Assembly (NCBI RefSeq): GCF_027489515.1 | Contig: NZ_JAIXZS010000104.1 | Coordinates: forward strand, 1-36,890 | Direction of reading: 5' to 3' | Length of the DNA: 36,890 nucleotides | Source: Novosphingobium sp. | Lineage (GTDB): Bacteria > Pseudomonadota > Alphaproteobacteria > Sphingomonadales > Sphingomonadaceae | Shown: positions 16,214 to 24,954 of the stretch, one piece after another | Layout: each line of letters starts with the position of its first letter | Numbering within the stretch: the stretch's first letter is position 1 | Notes under the pieces: model-generated | What the model was told of the DNA's origin: nothing | The model's database searches: none | Seen by the model: only the letters and a program-made list of their open reading frames with translations | Program-made: the position numbers and the translations under genes

Positions 16214-16339
16214 ATGAAGATTCGCAACAGCCTGAAGTCGCTCAAGGATCGTCACCGGGACAACCGCGTGATCCGTCGCCGCGGCCGCACCTACGTCATC
16301 AACAAGACCCAGAAGCGCTTCAAGGCGCGCCAGGGCTGA
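16214..16339 (+). CDS. rpmJ: 50S ribosomal protein L36, cysteine-free form
   Basis: This 41-residue basic protein begins MKIRNSLKSLKDRHRDN and has RRRGRTYVINKTQKRFKARQG in its second half. It lacks the four zinc-binding residues (CXXC-type) of the classical L36, so it is the zinc-independent (C-) form that is the normal and often only L36 in alphaproteobacteria. AAAAGGA lies 7 bases before the ATG. Three consecutive stem-loops follow the stop, the last being a terminator. Confidence 0.97.
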   Translation: MKIRNSLKSLKDRHRDNRVIRRRGRTYVINKTQKRFKARQG

Positions 16340-16346
16340 TTGCCGT

Positions 16347-16389
16347 CCCTGCCGCGCGCAGGGCCGGGTGATCATACGGTTTTGAACCG
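16347..16389 (+). other. Two stem-loops in the rpmJ 3' region
   Basis: CCCTGC (16347-16352) pairs with GCAGGG (16358-16363) around a 5-base loop. CGGTT (16377-16381) pairs with AACCG (16385-16389) around TTG. Neither is followed by a T-run. They precede the terminator at 16398 and could protect or process the short rpmJ mRNA. Confidence 0.4.
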
Positions 16390-16397
16390 GCAGAGGG

Positions 16398-16426
16398 CCT
16401 CCGCGAACGCGGGGGCGCTTTTGTTT
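16398..16426 (+). terminator. Rho-independent terminator after rpmJ
   Basis: Stem CCTCCGC (16398-16404) with GCGGGGG (16409-16415), one G-T wobble, loop GAAC, then CGC and TTTTGTTT. It lies 58 bases after the rpmJ stop and 20 bases before the HAD gene. Confidence 0.72.
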
Positions 16427-16446
16427 GTGCGGAAGGAATCGCTGGC

Positions 16447-17061
16447 GTGAGCGCTGAAATCGACGCGGTCGTCTGGGATATCGGCCACGTGCTGGTGCAG
16501 TGGTCGATCCGCAACCTCTACGAAAAGCTGATCCCCGATCCAGCCGAGCTTGACTGGTTCCTCGCGCATGTCGCCACGCTGCCGTGGCACTTCCGGCACG
16601 ATGCGGGCGAGCCGCTGGCGGACCTCATCGCCGAGAAGGTTGCCGAGTATCCCGAGCACCGCGCCCTGATCGAGGCCTATGCGCCGCGCTGGCTGGATAC
16701 GATCCCCGGGCCGATCGACGGTACGCCCGCGCTGGTCGAGGCACTGGCAGCCCAGGGCGTGCCGCAGTTTTCGATTACCAATTTCGGCGCGGATACCTGG
16801 GCGATGTTCCGCCCGACCTTCCCCGTGCTGGATCACATGGGTGATATCGTGGTCAGCGGCGTCGAGCGGCTGATAAAGCCCGATCCGGCAATCTTCCATC
16901 TGGCGGCGCAGCGCTTTGGCCATGCGCCGGAGCGGATGCTGTTCATCGACGACAATGCGGCGAACATTGCCAGTGCGTCCGCGCTAGGCTGGAACGTGCA
17001 TCACTTCACGCGCGGAGCGGAGGCGCTGGAGGCGGATATGAAGGCGCGAGGGTTGATCTAG
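16447..17061 (+). CDS. HAD-superfamily hydrolase, subfamily IA-like (YihX-like)
   Basis: This 204-residue phosphatase-fold protein begins at GTG 16447. The HAD motifs are visible in order: nucleophile Asp11 in WDIGHVL, motif II in FSITNF (Thr111), motif III Lys144 in LIKPDPAIF, and motif IV IDDN (167-170). The second Asp of the usual DxD is replaced (DIG), a common variation in this branch, which includes YihX alpha-glucose-1-phosphate phosphatase. An alpha-helical cap lies between motifs I and II. The substrate is unknown. The stop overlaps the convergent pgeF stop within one CTAG tetranucleotide (17058-17061). Confidence 0.9.
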   Translation: MSAEIDAVVWDIGHVLVQWSIRNLYEKLIPDPAELDWFLAHVATLPWHFRHDAGEPLADLIAEKVAEYPEHRALIEAYAPRWLDTIPGPIDGTPALVEALAAQGVPQFSITNFGADTWAMFRPTFPVLDHMGDIVVSGVERLIKPDPAIFHLAAQRFGHAPERMLFIDDNAANIASASALGWNVHHFTRGAEALEADMKARGLI

Positions 17062-17831
17062 GCAAGCCCGATCAGCGAGATCTGGCGGCCATAGCCTGCC
17101 TCGCCCGCATGGGTGGAGCGGCGGAACGAGTAGAACCGGTCGGCTTGCGCATACGTGTCCTCGCCCAGCATGGTGACGGTGCCGACGCCGAAGGCGGCGA
17201 GGCGCGCGGCAACATAGCCTTCGAGATCGAACCAGCTGTGCCCGGCGCGGCCGGCCTTGAAGAAGCGGGCGTTGGCTTCGTCCTCGGCGGCGAAGCGCGC
17301 CTCGAAGGCGGCGTCCACTTCATAGCTTTTCTGCGCGATGCAGGGGCCGACCACGGCGGCGATGCGCGCGCGGTCTGCGCCAAGGGCCTCCATGGCCTCG
17401 ACCGTCCGGTCGGTCACGCCGCCGATAGCGCCTTTCCAACCGGCGTGGGCGGCACCGATCACGCCAGCCTGTGGATCGTGGAACAGGACCGGCGCGCAAT
17501 CGGCGGTGAGCACGCCGATCAGCAGTCCGGGCTGGCTGGCCACCAGTGCATCGGCCTTGGGGCGGGCCGCATCGTCCCAGGGTGTGGTGACGGTGACCAC
17601 ATCCGGCGAATGGATCTGGTAGCAAGTGAGGAGCCGCGCGCCCGGCAGCACGGCTTCGCCCGCGCGGCGGCGGTTCTCGGCGGTATGGGCGGGATCGTCC
17701 TCGCTGTAGCTAACGTTGAGCCCGGCGTGGAGGCCGGTGCTCACCCCGCCGCGCCGGCCAAGGAAGCCGTGTGCCGCGCCGGTGAGTGCCGGGTGGGCCA
17801 GAGCCTCGAGAGCCTCGACCGACGCCATCAT
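17058..17831 (-). CDS. pgeF: Peptidoglycan editing factor PgeF / multicopper laccase-domain protein
   Basis: This 257-residue YfiH-family protein is a laccase-domain enzyme that in E. coli removes wrongly incorporated residues from peptidoglycan precursors and also shows purine nucleoside activity in relatives. The metal site His74 (YQIHS), Cys112 (TADCAPVL) and His129 (AAHAGWKG) is intact. Other family blocks are present: HGFLGRRGGVS at the N-terminus and VGPCIAQKSYEV. The ATG at 17831 overlaps the pepN stop (ATGA). A second ATG at 17828 would shorten the protein by one residue. Confidence 0.93.
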   Translation of the reverse strand: MMASVEALEALAHPALTGAAHGFLGRRGGVSTGLHAGLNVSYSEDDPAHTAENRRRAGEAVLPGARLLTCYQIHSPDVVTVTTPWDDAARPKADALVASQPGLLIGVLTADCAPVLFHDPQAGVIGAAHAGWKGAIGGVTDRTVEAMEALGADRARIAAVVGPCIAQKSYEVDAAFEARFAAEDEANARFFKAGRAGHSWFDLEGYVAARLAAFGVGTVTMLGEDTYAQADRFYSFRRSTHAGEAGYGRQISLIGLA

Positions 17832-20449
17832 CCCTCAAGGCTCTTGCTGACCTGCTCGCGTACATCGCGCGAGAGGCCGGGTTCTGCAGCGATCCGTTCG
17901 AGTTCGGCGCGCATCAGCGCGGCACGCACCGGTTCGATCCGGCGCCAGCGGCCAAGCGGCGGTACGAAGCGCGCGGCGACATTGCCGTTGATGGGGTCGA
18001 GCTTGAGAATCAGATCGGCGATCATCTTGTAGCCAGCGCCATTCGCCGCATGGAACGCCTGCGGATTTGCGGCGAAGGCCATGTAGAGCGCGCGGACCCG
18101 GTTGGGGTTGGTCAGCGTGAAATCCGGATGCTCGGCCAGCGCGGTGACATGCGCGAGTGTATCGGGATGGAGCGCACCGGCCTGGATCGAGAACCACTTG
18201 TCGATCACCAGCGCGTTGCCGGCAAAGCGCGCGTGGAAATCGGCGAGTGCGGCGCGGCGGGCTTCGTCGCACTCTGCCGCGCCGATCCCGGCGAGGACCA
18301 TCAATGCGCCCTGCCGGTCAGTCATGTTGTCCGCCGCGTCGTATTGCGCCTTGGCGCGGCGGGCGGCTTCGGCGGGGTCGCTCGCAGCGAGATAGACCAG
18401 CGCCTGCGTCTTCAGCTTGCGCGCGCCGCGCGCCGCAGCCTCGAGGCTGTAGGCCACGGCGGTGCAGCGATCGTGGAGCACATGCCACTGGGCGGCGAGC
18501 TCGCTGCCGAGCCAGCGCTTGAGGGCCTCGCGCTCGGCATGGATGCGCGAAGGGTCCGCCTGGGCGAGCTGTTCGGCGATATAGCCTTCGCCGGGGAGGA
18601 TCAGCAGTTCGCCGCGCATCAGGTCGTCGAGCGCGTTGTCGGCGAGCACCGCTGCATAGACATCGCGGATCGCGGCAAGGCCTTCGCTGCGCGCGTCCTG
18701 GCTCAATTCGCCCGAGACGGCGGCGACGAGGTGGCGGACCATCAGCTGCTGCATTGCCTCGTAGCGGGCGAAGGGATCATCATCGTGCGCGGCGAGGAAG
18801 ACGAGATCGGCATTCGTCACTGCCATGTCGATGGCAACCGGGGCGGAAAACCCGCGGTTGATCGAGAGGACCGGCAGCGCGGCGAATCCGGGGAAGGTGA
18901 AGGTCTGTTCGGCCTCGCTCAGCACGAGGAGCTGCTCGCCAAGGTGCTTGCCGCTCGCCCGGTTGAACAGCGCGGTGCGCAGCGGGATGACCATCGGCTG
19001 CTTGTCCGGCTGGCCGGGGGTCGGGGGGACAGTCTGGCTGAGCGTGAGCGTGGCGGTGTCCCCAGCATGGGTGAGCGTCGCGGTGACGCGCGGGGTGCCG
19101 GCCTGCTCGTACCAGCGGCGGAACTGCTTGAGGTCGAGCCCAGCGCCGTCCTCGATTGCCTTGACGAAGTCCTCGCAGGTCGCCGCTTCGCCGTCGTGGC
19201 GATCGAAATAGAGATCGGTGCCATGGCGGAAGCGCTCCGCGCCGGCCAGCACCGTCATCATGCGGATCACCTCGGCGCCCTTGTTGTAGACCGTCGCGGT
19301 GTAGAAGTTGCTGATTTCCTGATAGGAATCCGGGCGGATCGGATGCGCGAGGGGGCCCGAATCCTCTGGGAACTGCGCCGCGCGCAGGACGCGCACATCC
19401 TCAATCCGCTTAACCGGGGCCGAGCCCATGTCGGCGCTGAACTGCTGGTCGCGCAGCACGGTGAAGCCTTCCTTGAGGCTCAACTGGAACCAGTCGCGGC
19501 AGGTGACGCGGTTGCCCGACCAGTTGTGGAAGTATTCGTGCGCAACGACGCCTTCGATCGCGTCGTAATCGCCGTCGGTGGCGGTTTCGGGGTCCGCAAG
19601 GATGTAGCGCGTGTTGAAGACGTTGAGGCCCTTGTTCTCCATCGCGCCAGCGTTGAAATCAGCCACGGCGACGATGTTGAACAAGTCGAGGTCGTACTCG
19701 CGGCCATAGACCACCTCGTCCCAGCGCATCGAATCGATCAGCGCCTTCATCGCGTGCCCGGTGCGCGTCTCGTCTCCGGCGCGGACGTAGATGGCAAGAT
19801 CGACCTTGCGGCCCGAGCGTGTGGTGAACTGATCGCGCGAGGCGACGAGATCGCCCGCGACGAGCGCGAAGAGGTAGGATGGCTTGGGCCAGGGATCGTG
19901 CCATTCGGCCCAATGGGTGCCGTCGGCGTTCTCGCCGCTGGCGACCGGATTGCCGTTGGAAAGCAGCACCGGGAAGCCCGCCTTGTCGCCCGTCATCCGC
20001 ACGGTGTAGCGGCTGAGCACATCGGGCCGGTCGGGGAAGAAGGTGATCCGGCGGAAGCCTTCGGCCTCGCACTGGGTGCAGAGCATGCCGTTCGAGGCAT
20101 AAAGGCCGGAAAGCTGGGTATTGGCGGCGGGATCGATCTCGGTCTCGATGGTCACCGTGTGGCGGTCGCCCGGCAGGTCAATCAGGAGGGCGGGGCCATC
20201 CATGCGCCAATCGTTGTGCGCAGCGCCGTCGACAAGGATGCTCTTGGCGGCGATGCCATCGCCATCAAGCCGCAGCGGTCCGCGCGCCGCGCCATTGCGC
20301 TCCACCACCAGATCGGCTCGCACCTTGGTGGCGGTGAGCGAGAGCGCGAAATCGAGCGCGATTTCCGGCACCAGCCATTCGGGCGGGCGATAATCAGCGC
20401 GCTGGATGACGGGAGCGGGGATGGCAGGGGTTCGGGAAAGGTCGTTCAT
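17828..20449 (-). CDS. pepN: Aminopeptidase N (M1 family)
   Basis: This 873-residue cytoplasmic zinc aminopeptidase removes N-terminal residues in peptide turnover. The substrate-anchoring GAMEN motif is at 268-272. The zinc site HEYFH is at 304-308, with the third ligand Glu327 (SLKEG). Length and motif positions match E. coli PepN (His297, Glu298, His301, Glu320). The ATG at 20449 (MNDLSRTPAI) is chosen; the open frame extends 38 Arg/Ala-rich residues further without support. It is the first gene of a two-gene operon with pgeF, coupled by a four-base overlap, and diverges from the M48 protease gene across 143 bases. A 914-codon open frame on the opposite strand is a shadow. Confidence 0.96.
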   Translation of the reverse strand: MNDLSRTPAIPAPVIQRADYRPPEWLVPEIALDFALSLTATKVRADLVVERNGAARGPLRLDGDGIAAKSILVDGAAHNDWRMDGPALLIDLPGDRHTVTIETEIDPAANTQLSGLYASNGMLCTQCEAEGFRRITFFPDRPDVLSRYTVRMTGDKAGFPVLLSNGNPVASGENADGTHWAEWHDPWPKPSYLFALVAGDLVASRDQFTTRSGRKVDLAIYVRAGDETRTGHAMKALIDSMRWDEVVYGREYDLDLFNIVAVADFNAGAMENKGLNVFNTRYILADPETATDGDYDAIEGVVAHEYFHNWSGNRVTCRDWFQLSLKEGFTVLRDQQFSADMGSAPVKRIEDVRVLRAAQFPEDSGPLAHPIRPDSYQEISNFYTATVYNKGAEVIRMMTVLAGAERFRHGTDLYFDRHDGEAATCEDFVKAIEDGAGLDLKQFRRWYEQAGTPRVTATLTHAGDTATLTLSQTVPPTPGQPDKQPMVIPLRTALFNRASGKHLGEQLLVLSEAEQTFTFPGFAALPVLSINRGFSAPVAIDMAVTNADLVFLAAHDDDPFARYEAMQQLMVRHLVAAVSGELSQDARSEGLAAIRDVYAAVLADNALDDLMRGELLILPGEGYIAEQLAQADPSRIHAEREALKRWLGSELAAQWHVLHDRCTAVAYSLEAAARGARKLKTQALVYLAASDPAEAARRAKAQYDAADNMTDRQGALMVLAGIGAAECDEARRAALADFHARFAGNALVIDKWFSIQAGALHPDTLAHVTALAEHPDFTLTNPNRVRALYMAFAANPQAFHAANGAGYKMIADLILKLDPINGNVAARFVPPLGRWRRIEPVRAALMRAELERIAAEPGLSRDVREQVSKSLEG

Positions 20450-20592
20450 GCCCGCCAATGTAGGGCGCCTGCGCGCACGGGGAAGCGCAAAATCGGCGGG
20501 TGCGCAAAACTTCGCGGCAAGAGCGCTTGACGGGGCGGCGAGCGGGCCGCACCCATGGCGCAACCGGGCAAGGGGACGGGGTCGCGCACCAT

Positions 20593-21885
20593 ATGCCGCT
20601 CAAGAGACTGTACGTGCATGCTGTGCTGGCGCTGCTGGCGGCCTTTCCGGGGCTTGCCCATGCGGCCGCCACGTTTGATGTCGATCATGCGGCGCAGCTT
20701 TATCTTGCGACGCTGAGCGCCCCCGCGAAGGCGCGGTCCGATGCCTATTTCGAAGGCGGCGAGTGGCTGGCGCTGTGGGGCACGCTGATCTCGGTTGCGC
20801 TTTGCTGGTTCTTGCTGCGCGTGCGGCTGCTGCCCAAGGTGCGCACGGCGATGCATCGGCGCGGCTGGCGGCCGTGGCTCGGCGTGCTGGCCTGCGCGCT
20901 GGTGTTCATTGCTGCCGACACGCTGCTGAGCCTGCCCTGGACTTTCTATACCAGCTATTGGCGCGAGCGGCAGTATGGGCTGATGAACCAGTCGGTGGGG
21001 GCGTGGCTCGGCGACCAGGCGATCGGCCTCGTGCTGAGCGCGGTTCTTGGCAGCGTGCTTCTGCTGGTGATCTATGCAGTGATCCGCAGGTATCCGAAGC
21101 ACTGGTGGCTGATCGGGACGGGCGTGGTCGGCGTTACGATCACAGCCCTTGTCCTCATCACGCCCGTGTTCATCGTGCCGCTGTTCAACACGCAGTCAGA
21201 GCTGCCGGACGGGCCTGTGCGGGCCCGCGTAGTGGCGATGGCGAAGGCCAACAACGTGCCGTCCGAGCACATCTATCTCGTCGATGCCTCGCGCCAGTCC
21301 GATCGGATCTCCGCGAACGTTTCGGGCATCGGGCCGACAATCCGGATCTCGCTCAACGACAACCTGCTCAAGCAGTCCAGCGTGGCGGAAACCGCGGCGG
21401 TAATGGGACATGAGCTGGGCCATTATGTGCTGGGGCACGTGTGGCGGACGATCGTGGTGCTAACCTTGCTGATGGGGCTGCTGCTGTGGCTGGCTTCGCG
21501 CATCGCGCCGGCGCTGATCCGCTTCGGCGGGCAGCGCTGGGATGTGCGCGGGTTGGCCGATCCGGCCTCGCTCCCAGTCCTCGCAGGGGTGCTCAGCGTG
21601 CTGTCGTTGCTGGCGACGCCTATGACCAATACCCTGATCCGGGTCGATGAAAGCGAGGCCGATGCCTTTGGCCTCGACGTCGCGCGCGAGCCTGATGGCT
21701 TTGCTTCCGCAGCGATGAAGCTTTCGGCCTACCGCAAGATCGCCCCGGGAGCGCTCGAGGAAATGCTGTTCTTCGACCATCCCTCGGGCAAGACGCGGGT
21801 CTACATGGCGATGCAGTGGAAGAAGGACCACGTACCGAACGCGGCCGAAGTCGTGCCGCCCCCTTTACCGGAGCCCAAGCCGTGA
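20593..21885 (+). CDS. M48 family membrane metalloprotease (Ste24/CAAX protease-like)
   Basis: This 430-residue integral membrane zinc protease resembles Ste24. The N-terminal hydrophobic segment (about 8-24) is signal-like, and further spans lie near 57-77, 97-118, 143-165, 172-197, 285-302 and 328-345. The HELGH zinc motif is at 273-277, with the third ligand Glu353 in DESEADAFG. The central block PLFNTQSELPDGPVRARV is typical of the family. The ATG at 20593 is used; the upstream extension is Arg-rich. Bacteria lack classical prenylated substrates, so the role is more likely membrane-protein quality control; this is inference. The last codons overlap the next gene (GTGA). Confidence 0.92.
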   Translation: MPLKRLYVHAVLALLAAFPGLAHAAATFDVDHAAQLYLATLSAPAKARSDAYFEGGEWLALWGTLISVALCWFLLRVRLLPKVRTAMHRRGWRPWLGVLACALVFIAADTLLSLPWTFYTSYWRERQYGLMNQSVGAWLGDQAIGLVLSAVLGSVLLLVIYAVIRRYPKHWWLIGTGVVGVTITALVLITPVFIVPLFNTQSELPDGPVRARVVAMAKANNVPSEHIYLVDASRQSDRISANVSGIGPTIRISLNDNLLKQSSVAETAAVMGHELGHYVLGHVWRTIVVLTLLMGLLLWLASRIAPALIRFGGQRWDVRGLADPASLPVLAGVLSVLSLLATPMTNTLIRVDESEADAFGLDVAREPDGFASAAMKLSAYRKIAPGALEEMLFFDHPSGKTRVYMAMQWKKDHVPNAAEVVPPPLPEPKP

Positions 21886-22727
21886 AGCTGCTGATCTTCG
21901 GGATGGGCTATACCTCGCAGGTAATTGCGGGGCGGCTGCGCGCGGCGGGCTGGGAGGTTGTCGGCACGGGGCGCGAGGGCACCATGCGGTTCTACGACCG
22001 CGAGGCGGTGCTGAGCGGTCTTGCGCAGGCAACCCATGTGCTGTCCTCCGTTCCGCCAGCGCGCGAGGGCGGCGATCCGGTGATCGAAGCTTATGGCGAG
22101 GCGCTGGCGGCGGCGCCGGCAAAGTGGATCGGCTATCTTTCCTCTACTGGCGTCTATGGCGATGTCGGCGGGGCGTGGGTGGATGAAACGGCGGAGGTCG
22201 GCAGCGGGCGGCGTTCGGCGCGGACGGCGGCGGATCTGGCATGGCAGGCGCTGGATGGGCGCGTGCGGGTGTTCCGCCTTCCGGGCATCTATGGCCCCGG
22301 ACGCAGCGCGCTCGACCGGGTGCGTGAGGGCCATGCCAAGCGGATCGCGCTGGCAGGGCAAGTGTTCAGCCGCGTGCATGTAGAGGACATTGCCCGCGGC
22401 GTGATTGCGGCGATGGACGGGCCGGCAGGGGTCTACAACCTCGGCGATGATGAGCCTTCGAGTCAGAACGCGGTGATCGAGGAAGCGGCGCGGCTGCTGG
22501 GCGTCGACCCGCCGCCGCTGCAGACGCTGGAGGAGGCCGCGCTCTCCCCCATGGCGCTGGCGTTCTATGCCGAGAACCGGCGGATCGCGAATGGCAAGGC
22601 CAAGCGCGTGCTGGGTTGGCGGCTGACCTACCCCACCTATCGTGAGGGGTTGCGGGCCCTCAATGCCACGACCAGCCCGATCATTGCGAGCGACGCACCG
22701 GCACCGGCCAGCAGCGACCAGCGATAA
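21882..22727 (+). CDS. Atypical SDR/NAD-dependent epimerase-like protein
   Basis: This 281-residue Rossmann protein starts at GTG 21882, overlapping the M48 stop by four bases (GTGA), with GGAG 8 bases before. The nucleotide loop is short (IFGMGYTS), as in YeeZ-type atypical SDR proteins. STGVYG stands in the active-site region, but the usual Tyr-x-x-x-Lys is not obvious. LPGIYGPGRSALD, VHVEDIARG and YNLGDDEPS are family blocks. The protein ends with a tail of about 20 Ala/Ser/Pro-rich residues beyond the conserved WRLTYPTYREGLRAL. That tail lies wholly in the 91-base overlap with the convergent EamA gene. The substrate is unknown. Confidence 0.87.
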   Translation: MKLLIFGMGYTSQVIAGRLRAAGWEVVGTGREGTMRFYDREAVLSGLAQATHVLSSVPPAREGGDPVIEAYGEALAAAPAKWIGYLSSTGVYGDVGGAWVDETAEVGSGRRSARTAADLAWQALDGRVRVFRLPGIYGPGRSALDRVREGHAKRIALAGQVFSRVHVEDIARGVIAAMDGPAGVYNLGDDEPSSQNAVIEEAARLLGVDPPPLQTLEEAALSPMALAFYAENRRIANGKAKRVLGWRLTYPTYREGLRALNATTSPIIASDAPAPASSDQR

Positions 22728-23575
22728 CCCTCGACCGCGGTCGAGATCAGCATGGCAACGACAGGGACCAGCACGCCGTTATAGGCCGCACGGCCCGGTC
22801 CGAGCTCGCGCAGCAGGCCGTTGTACATCGGGAAGGTGACGACCGAGCCGATGATCGCCAGATAGGCAGCGCCGCCCGCGTAGGACCAGGTCCAGTCGAA
22901 CTGTGGCGGCCCGGAGATGATCCACGCGATTGTCGCATCGACAAGCGCGCCGATCATCATGGCCCAGGCGAGCAGCGTCGGTACCGGCTGGCCGCGCGCG
23001 GCGGGGCTTGCCTGCACCACGTTGCCGACCGAGGCGAAGGTGATCGCAACAATCACCATGAAGCCGCCGACAATGACCTGCGCCCCCATCGAACTGTTCT
23101 GGGCGAGGGCGATGCGATATTCGTGGAGCATCAGCAGGGCGATGCCGACCAGCGCTATGGCGGTGCCGAGAAGGAAGCTGCGCGTGATCCGCTGCCCGAG
23201 GAACACACGCGAAAGGATCGTGTTAGGCACGAGCAGCAGTGCGAAGAGCACCGCGACGAGGCCCGAGGTGATGTACTGTTCGGAGCGGTAGACGAACTGG
23301 AAGTTGAGGCTGAACACGCTGCAGCCCATGACTGCGGCGACCATCAGCCCGCGTTGGTCGGGCACCAGCGGCAAGCGCTTGAAGGCGGCAAAGACGAACA
23401 TGCCGATTGCAGCGCCGGTGAAGCGCCAGGTGACGGACCAGCTCGGCGGCACATCGCCCAGCTGGTACTTGATGGCGATCCAGGTCGAGCCCCAGATCAG
23501 CGCTGTGAGCAGGAAAGGGACGAGGATGCGGGGCTCGAGGAACCCCGCTTCATTGGTCTGGTGGTCGACGCTCAT
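22637..23575 (-). CDS. EamA/DMT superfamily transporter
   Basis: This 312-residue membrane protein has about ten hydrophobic segments in two repeats, with the EamA signature ALIWGSTWIAIKYQLG near the N-terminus and a second-half PMYNGLLRELGPGRAA block. Such transporters export amino acids or metabolites. Its ATG overlaps the upstream threonine aldolase stop by four bases, so it may export a product related to threonine or glycine metabolism; that is inference from context. Its 3' end overlaps the convergent SDR gene by 91 bases. Confidence 0.92.
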   Translation of the reverse strand: MSVDHQTNEAGFLEPRILVPFLLTALIWGSTWIAIKYQLGDVPPSWSVTWRFTGAAIGMFVFAAFKRLPLVPDQRGLMVAAVMGCSVFSLNFQFVYRSEQYITSGLVAVLFALLLVPNTILSRVFLGQRITRSFLLGTAIALVGIALLMLHEYRIALAQNSSMGAQVIVGGFMVIVAITFASVGNVVQASPAARGQPVPTLLAWAMMIGALVDATIAWIISGPPQFDWTWSYAGGAAYLAIIGSVVTFPMYNGLLRELGPGRAAYNGVLVPVVAMLISTAVEGYRWSLLAGAGASLAMIGLVVALRARNPSR

Positions 23576-24588
23576 AGCGCTGCCAGCGCGCGGGCAAGCG
23601 CCTCGACTTCATGGGGCGGGCTGCTCCACGCGGTGACGAGACGGGCGGCGCCCGGCGCGCCGGCTGGGGCAGACCAGTCGTAGAAATCGAAGCCCTGCGC
23701 GCGCAGCAAGGTCTGTTCGGCGGGGGATAGGATCACGAAGATTTCGTTGGCCTCGACCGGGTGGATCAGGCGATCAGTGCAGGCCGCCGCGATTTCCTGC
23801 GCGGCGGCATTGGCGGCACGGGCGTTCTCCAGCCAGAGATCGCCCTCGAGCATCGCGAGAATCTGTGCGGCGAGGTAGCGGCCTTTCGATTGCAGGTGCC
23901 CGGCGCGCTTGCGGCGAAATCGCACGACATCGACGAGATCGGGCGCGAAGAATACGATGGCTTCGGCGCTCATGCCGCCGTTCTTGACGCAGCCGAAGGT
24001 GAGCGCATCGACCCCGGCACGGACAGTGATCTCTGCCGGGTGGCAGCCGAGGTGCGCGACGGCATTGGCGAAACGTGCGCCGTCCATATGGAGGCCGAGC
24101 CCGTGCTCCTTGGCGAGGGCGCCGATGGCGGCGACTTCGGCGGGGGTGTAGACCCGGCCGCATTCGGTGGCCTGCGTAATCGAGATCGCATGCGGCTGCA
24201 CCTGATGCACGCCAGGGCGGATCGCCCCCAGCACCGCGCCGATCGTCTCGGGGGTGAGCTTGGCGCCCTCACCTTCTGCCAGCAGCAGCTTGGCGCCGTG
24301 GAGGAAGAAGCCGGGCGCGCCGCCTTCGTCCATCTCGATATGCGCCTCGCGGTGGCAGACGACGCCGCCATGTGGTGGGACCATGGCCGAGAGCGCGAGG
24401 CAATTGCCGGCGGTGCCGGTTGCCACCCAGAGCGCGGCGCATTCGGTGTCGAAAAGGTCCGAGAACGCTGCATCGAGCCGGGCGGAGAGCGCATCACCGT
24501 CATAGGCGGTATCGGGCGTGTCGGCGGCCTGCATCGCCGCCCAGATGCGGGGGTGGACAGGGGCGGCGTTGTCGGAGAAGAACTTCAT
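23572..24588 (-). CDS. ltaE: Low-specificity L-threonine aldolase (PLP-dependent)
   Basis: This 338-residue fold-type I PLP enzyme is expected to cleave L-threonine/allo-threonine to glycine and acetaldehyde. The ATG at 24588 (MKFFSDNAAPVHPRI) fits family starts and has AAAGG upstream. Visible features: Asp169 in HMDGARFANA, which contacts the pyridine nitrogen, the PLP Lys202 in TFGCVKNGGM, and VATGTAGN in the phosphate-binding region. Closely related beta-eliminating lyases share this fold, so the exact substrate is probable rather than proven. It is coupled to the EamA gene and divergent from the GNAT gene across 65 bases. Confidence 0.9.
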   Translation of the reverse strand: MKFFSDNAAPVHPRIWAAMQAADTPDTAYDGDALSARLDAAFSDLFDTECAALWVATGTAGNCLALSAMVPPHGGVVCHREAHIEMDEGGAPGFFLHGAKLLLAEGEGAKLTPETIGAVLGAIRPGVHQVQPHAISITQATECGRVYTPAEVAAIGALAKEHGLGLHMDGARFANAVAHLGCHPAEITVRAGVDALTFGCVKNGGMSAEAIVFFAPDLVDVVRFRRKRAGHLQSKGRYLAAQILAMLEGDLWLENARAANAAAQEIAAACTDRLIHPVEANEIFVILSPAEQTLLRAQGFDFYDWSAPAGAPGAARLVTAWSSPPHEVEALARALAAL

Positions 24589-24653
24589 GGGCGGTGCCTT
24601 TAACCGGCATGGTGCGTTGGGGGAAGTGAGCTTGCCTTGGGAGGCCAATAGCT

Positions 24654-24944
24654 ATGAATGACCCCGCCATTACCCTCATCGATGAAGGCACTCACGGCGA
24701 ATATGTCGCGCGCGTGGCGGATAGCAGCGCGGTGGGCCGGCTGACGTGGATCCGCCGGGGCGAGGTACTCACGACCGAACACACGCTCGTGCCACCCGAG
24801 ATCGGCGGACGCGGGATCGCGGCCAAACTGGTCGAGGCACTGGTTGCCGATGCGCAGGCGCAGGGTTGGAAGATCGTGCCCGAATGCAGCTATGTCGCTG
24901 CCGCCTTCAGGCGCCATCCCGAATGGGCTGACCTGCTGGCCTGA
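24654..24944 (+). CDS. Small GNAT-fold acetyltransferase-like protein (YjdJ type)
   Basis: This 96-residue protein of the short GCN5-related family contains the acetyl-CoA loop (PPEIGGRGIAAKLVEALV) and the ending CSYVAAAFRRHPEW found in YjdJ-like proteins. These small members lack the N-terminal part of full GNAT enzymes, and substrates are mostly unknown. GGGAGG lies 10 bases before the ATG. The gene faces the tlpA-like pseudogene, with 10 bases between the stops. Confidence 0.9.
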   Translation: MNDPAITLIDEGTHGEYVARVADSSAVGRLTWIRRGEVLTTEHTLVPPEIGGRGIAAKLVEALVADAQAQGWKIVPECSYVAAAFRRHPEWADLLA

Positions 24945-24954
24945 GCCGGCCTCG

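Noticed and set aside
17786..20530. A 914-codon open frame on the plus strand
   Set aside because: It is entirely antisense to pepN, whose motifs are intact. Its composition is the reverse of high-GC codon bias (Gly, Ala, Arg, His, Val-rich) and it has no recognisable domain.
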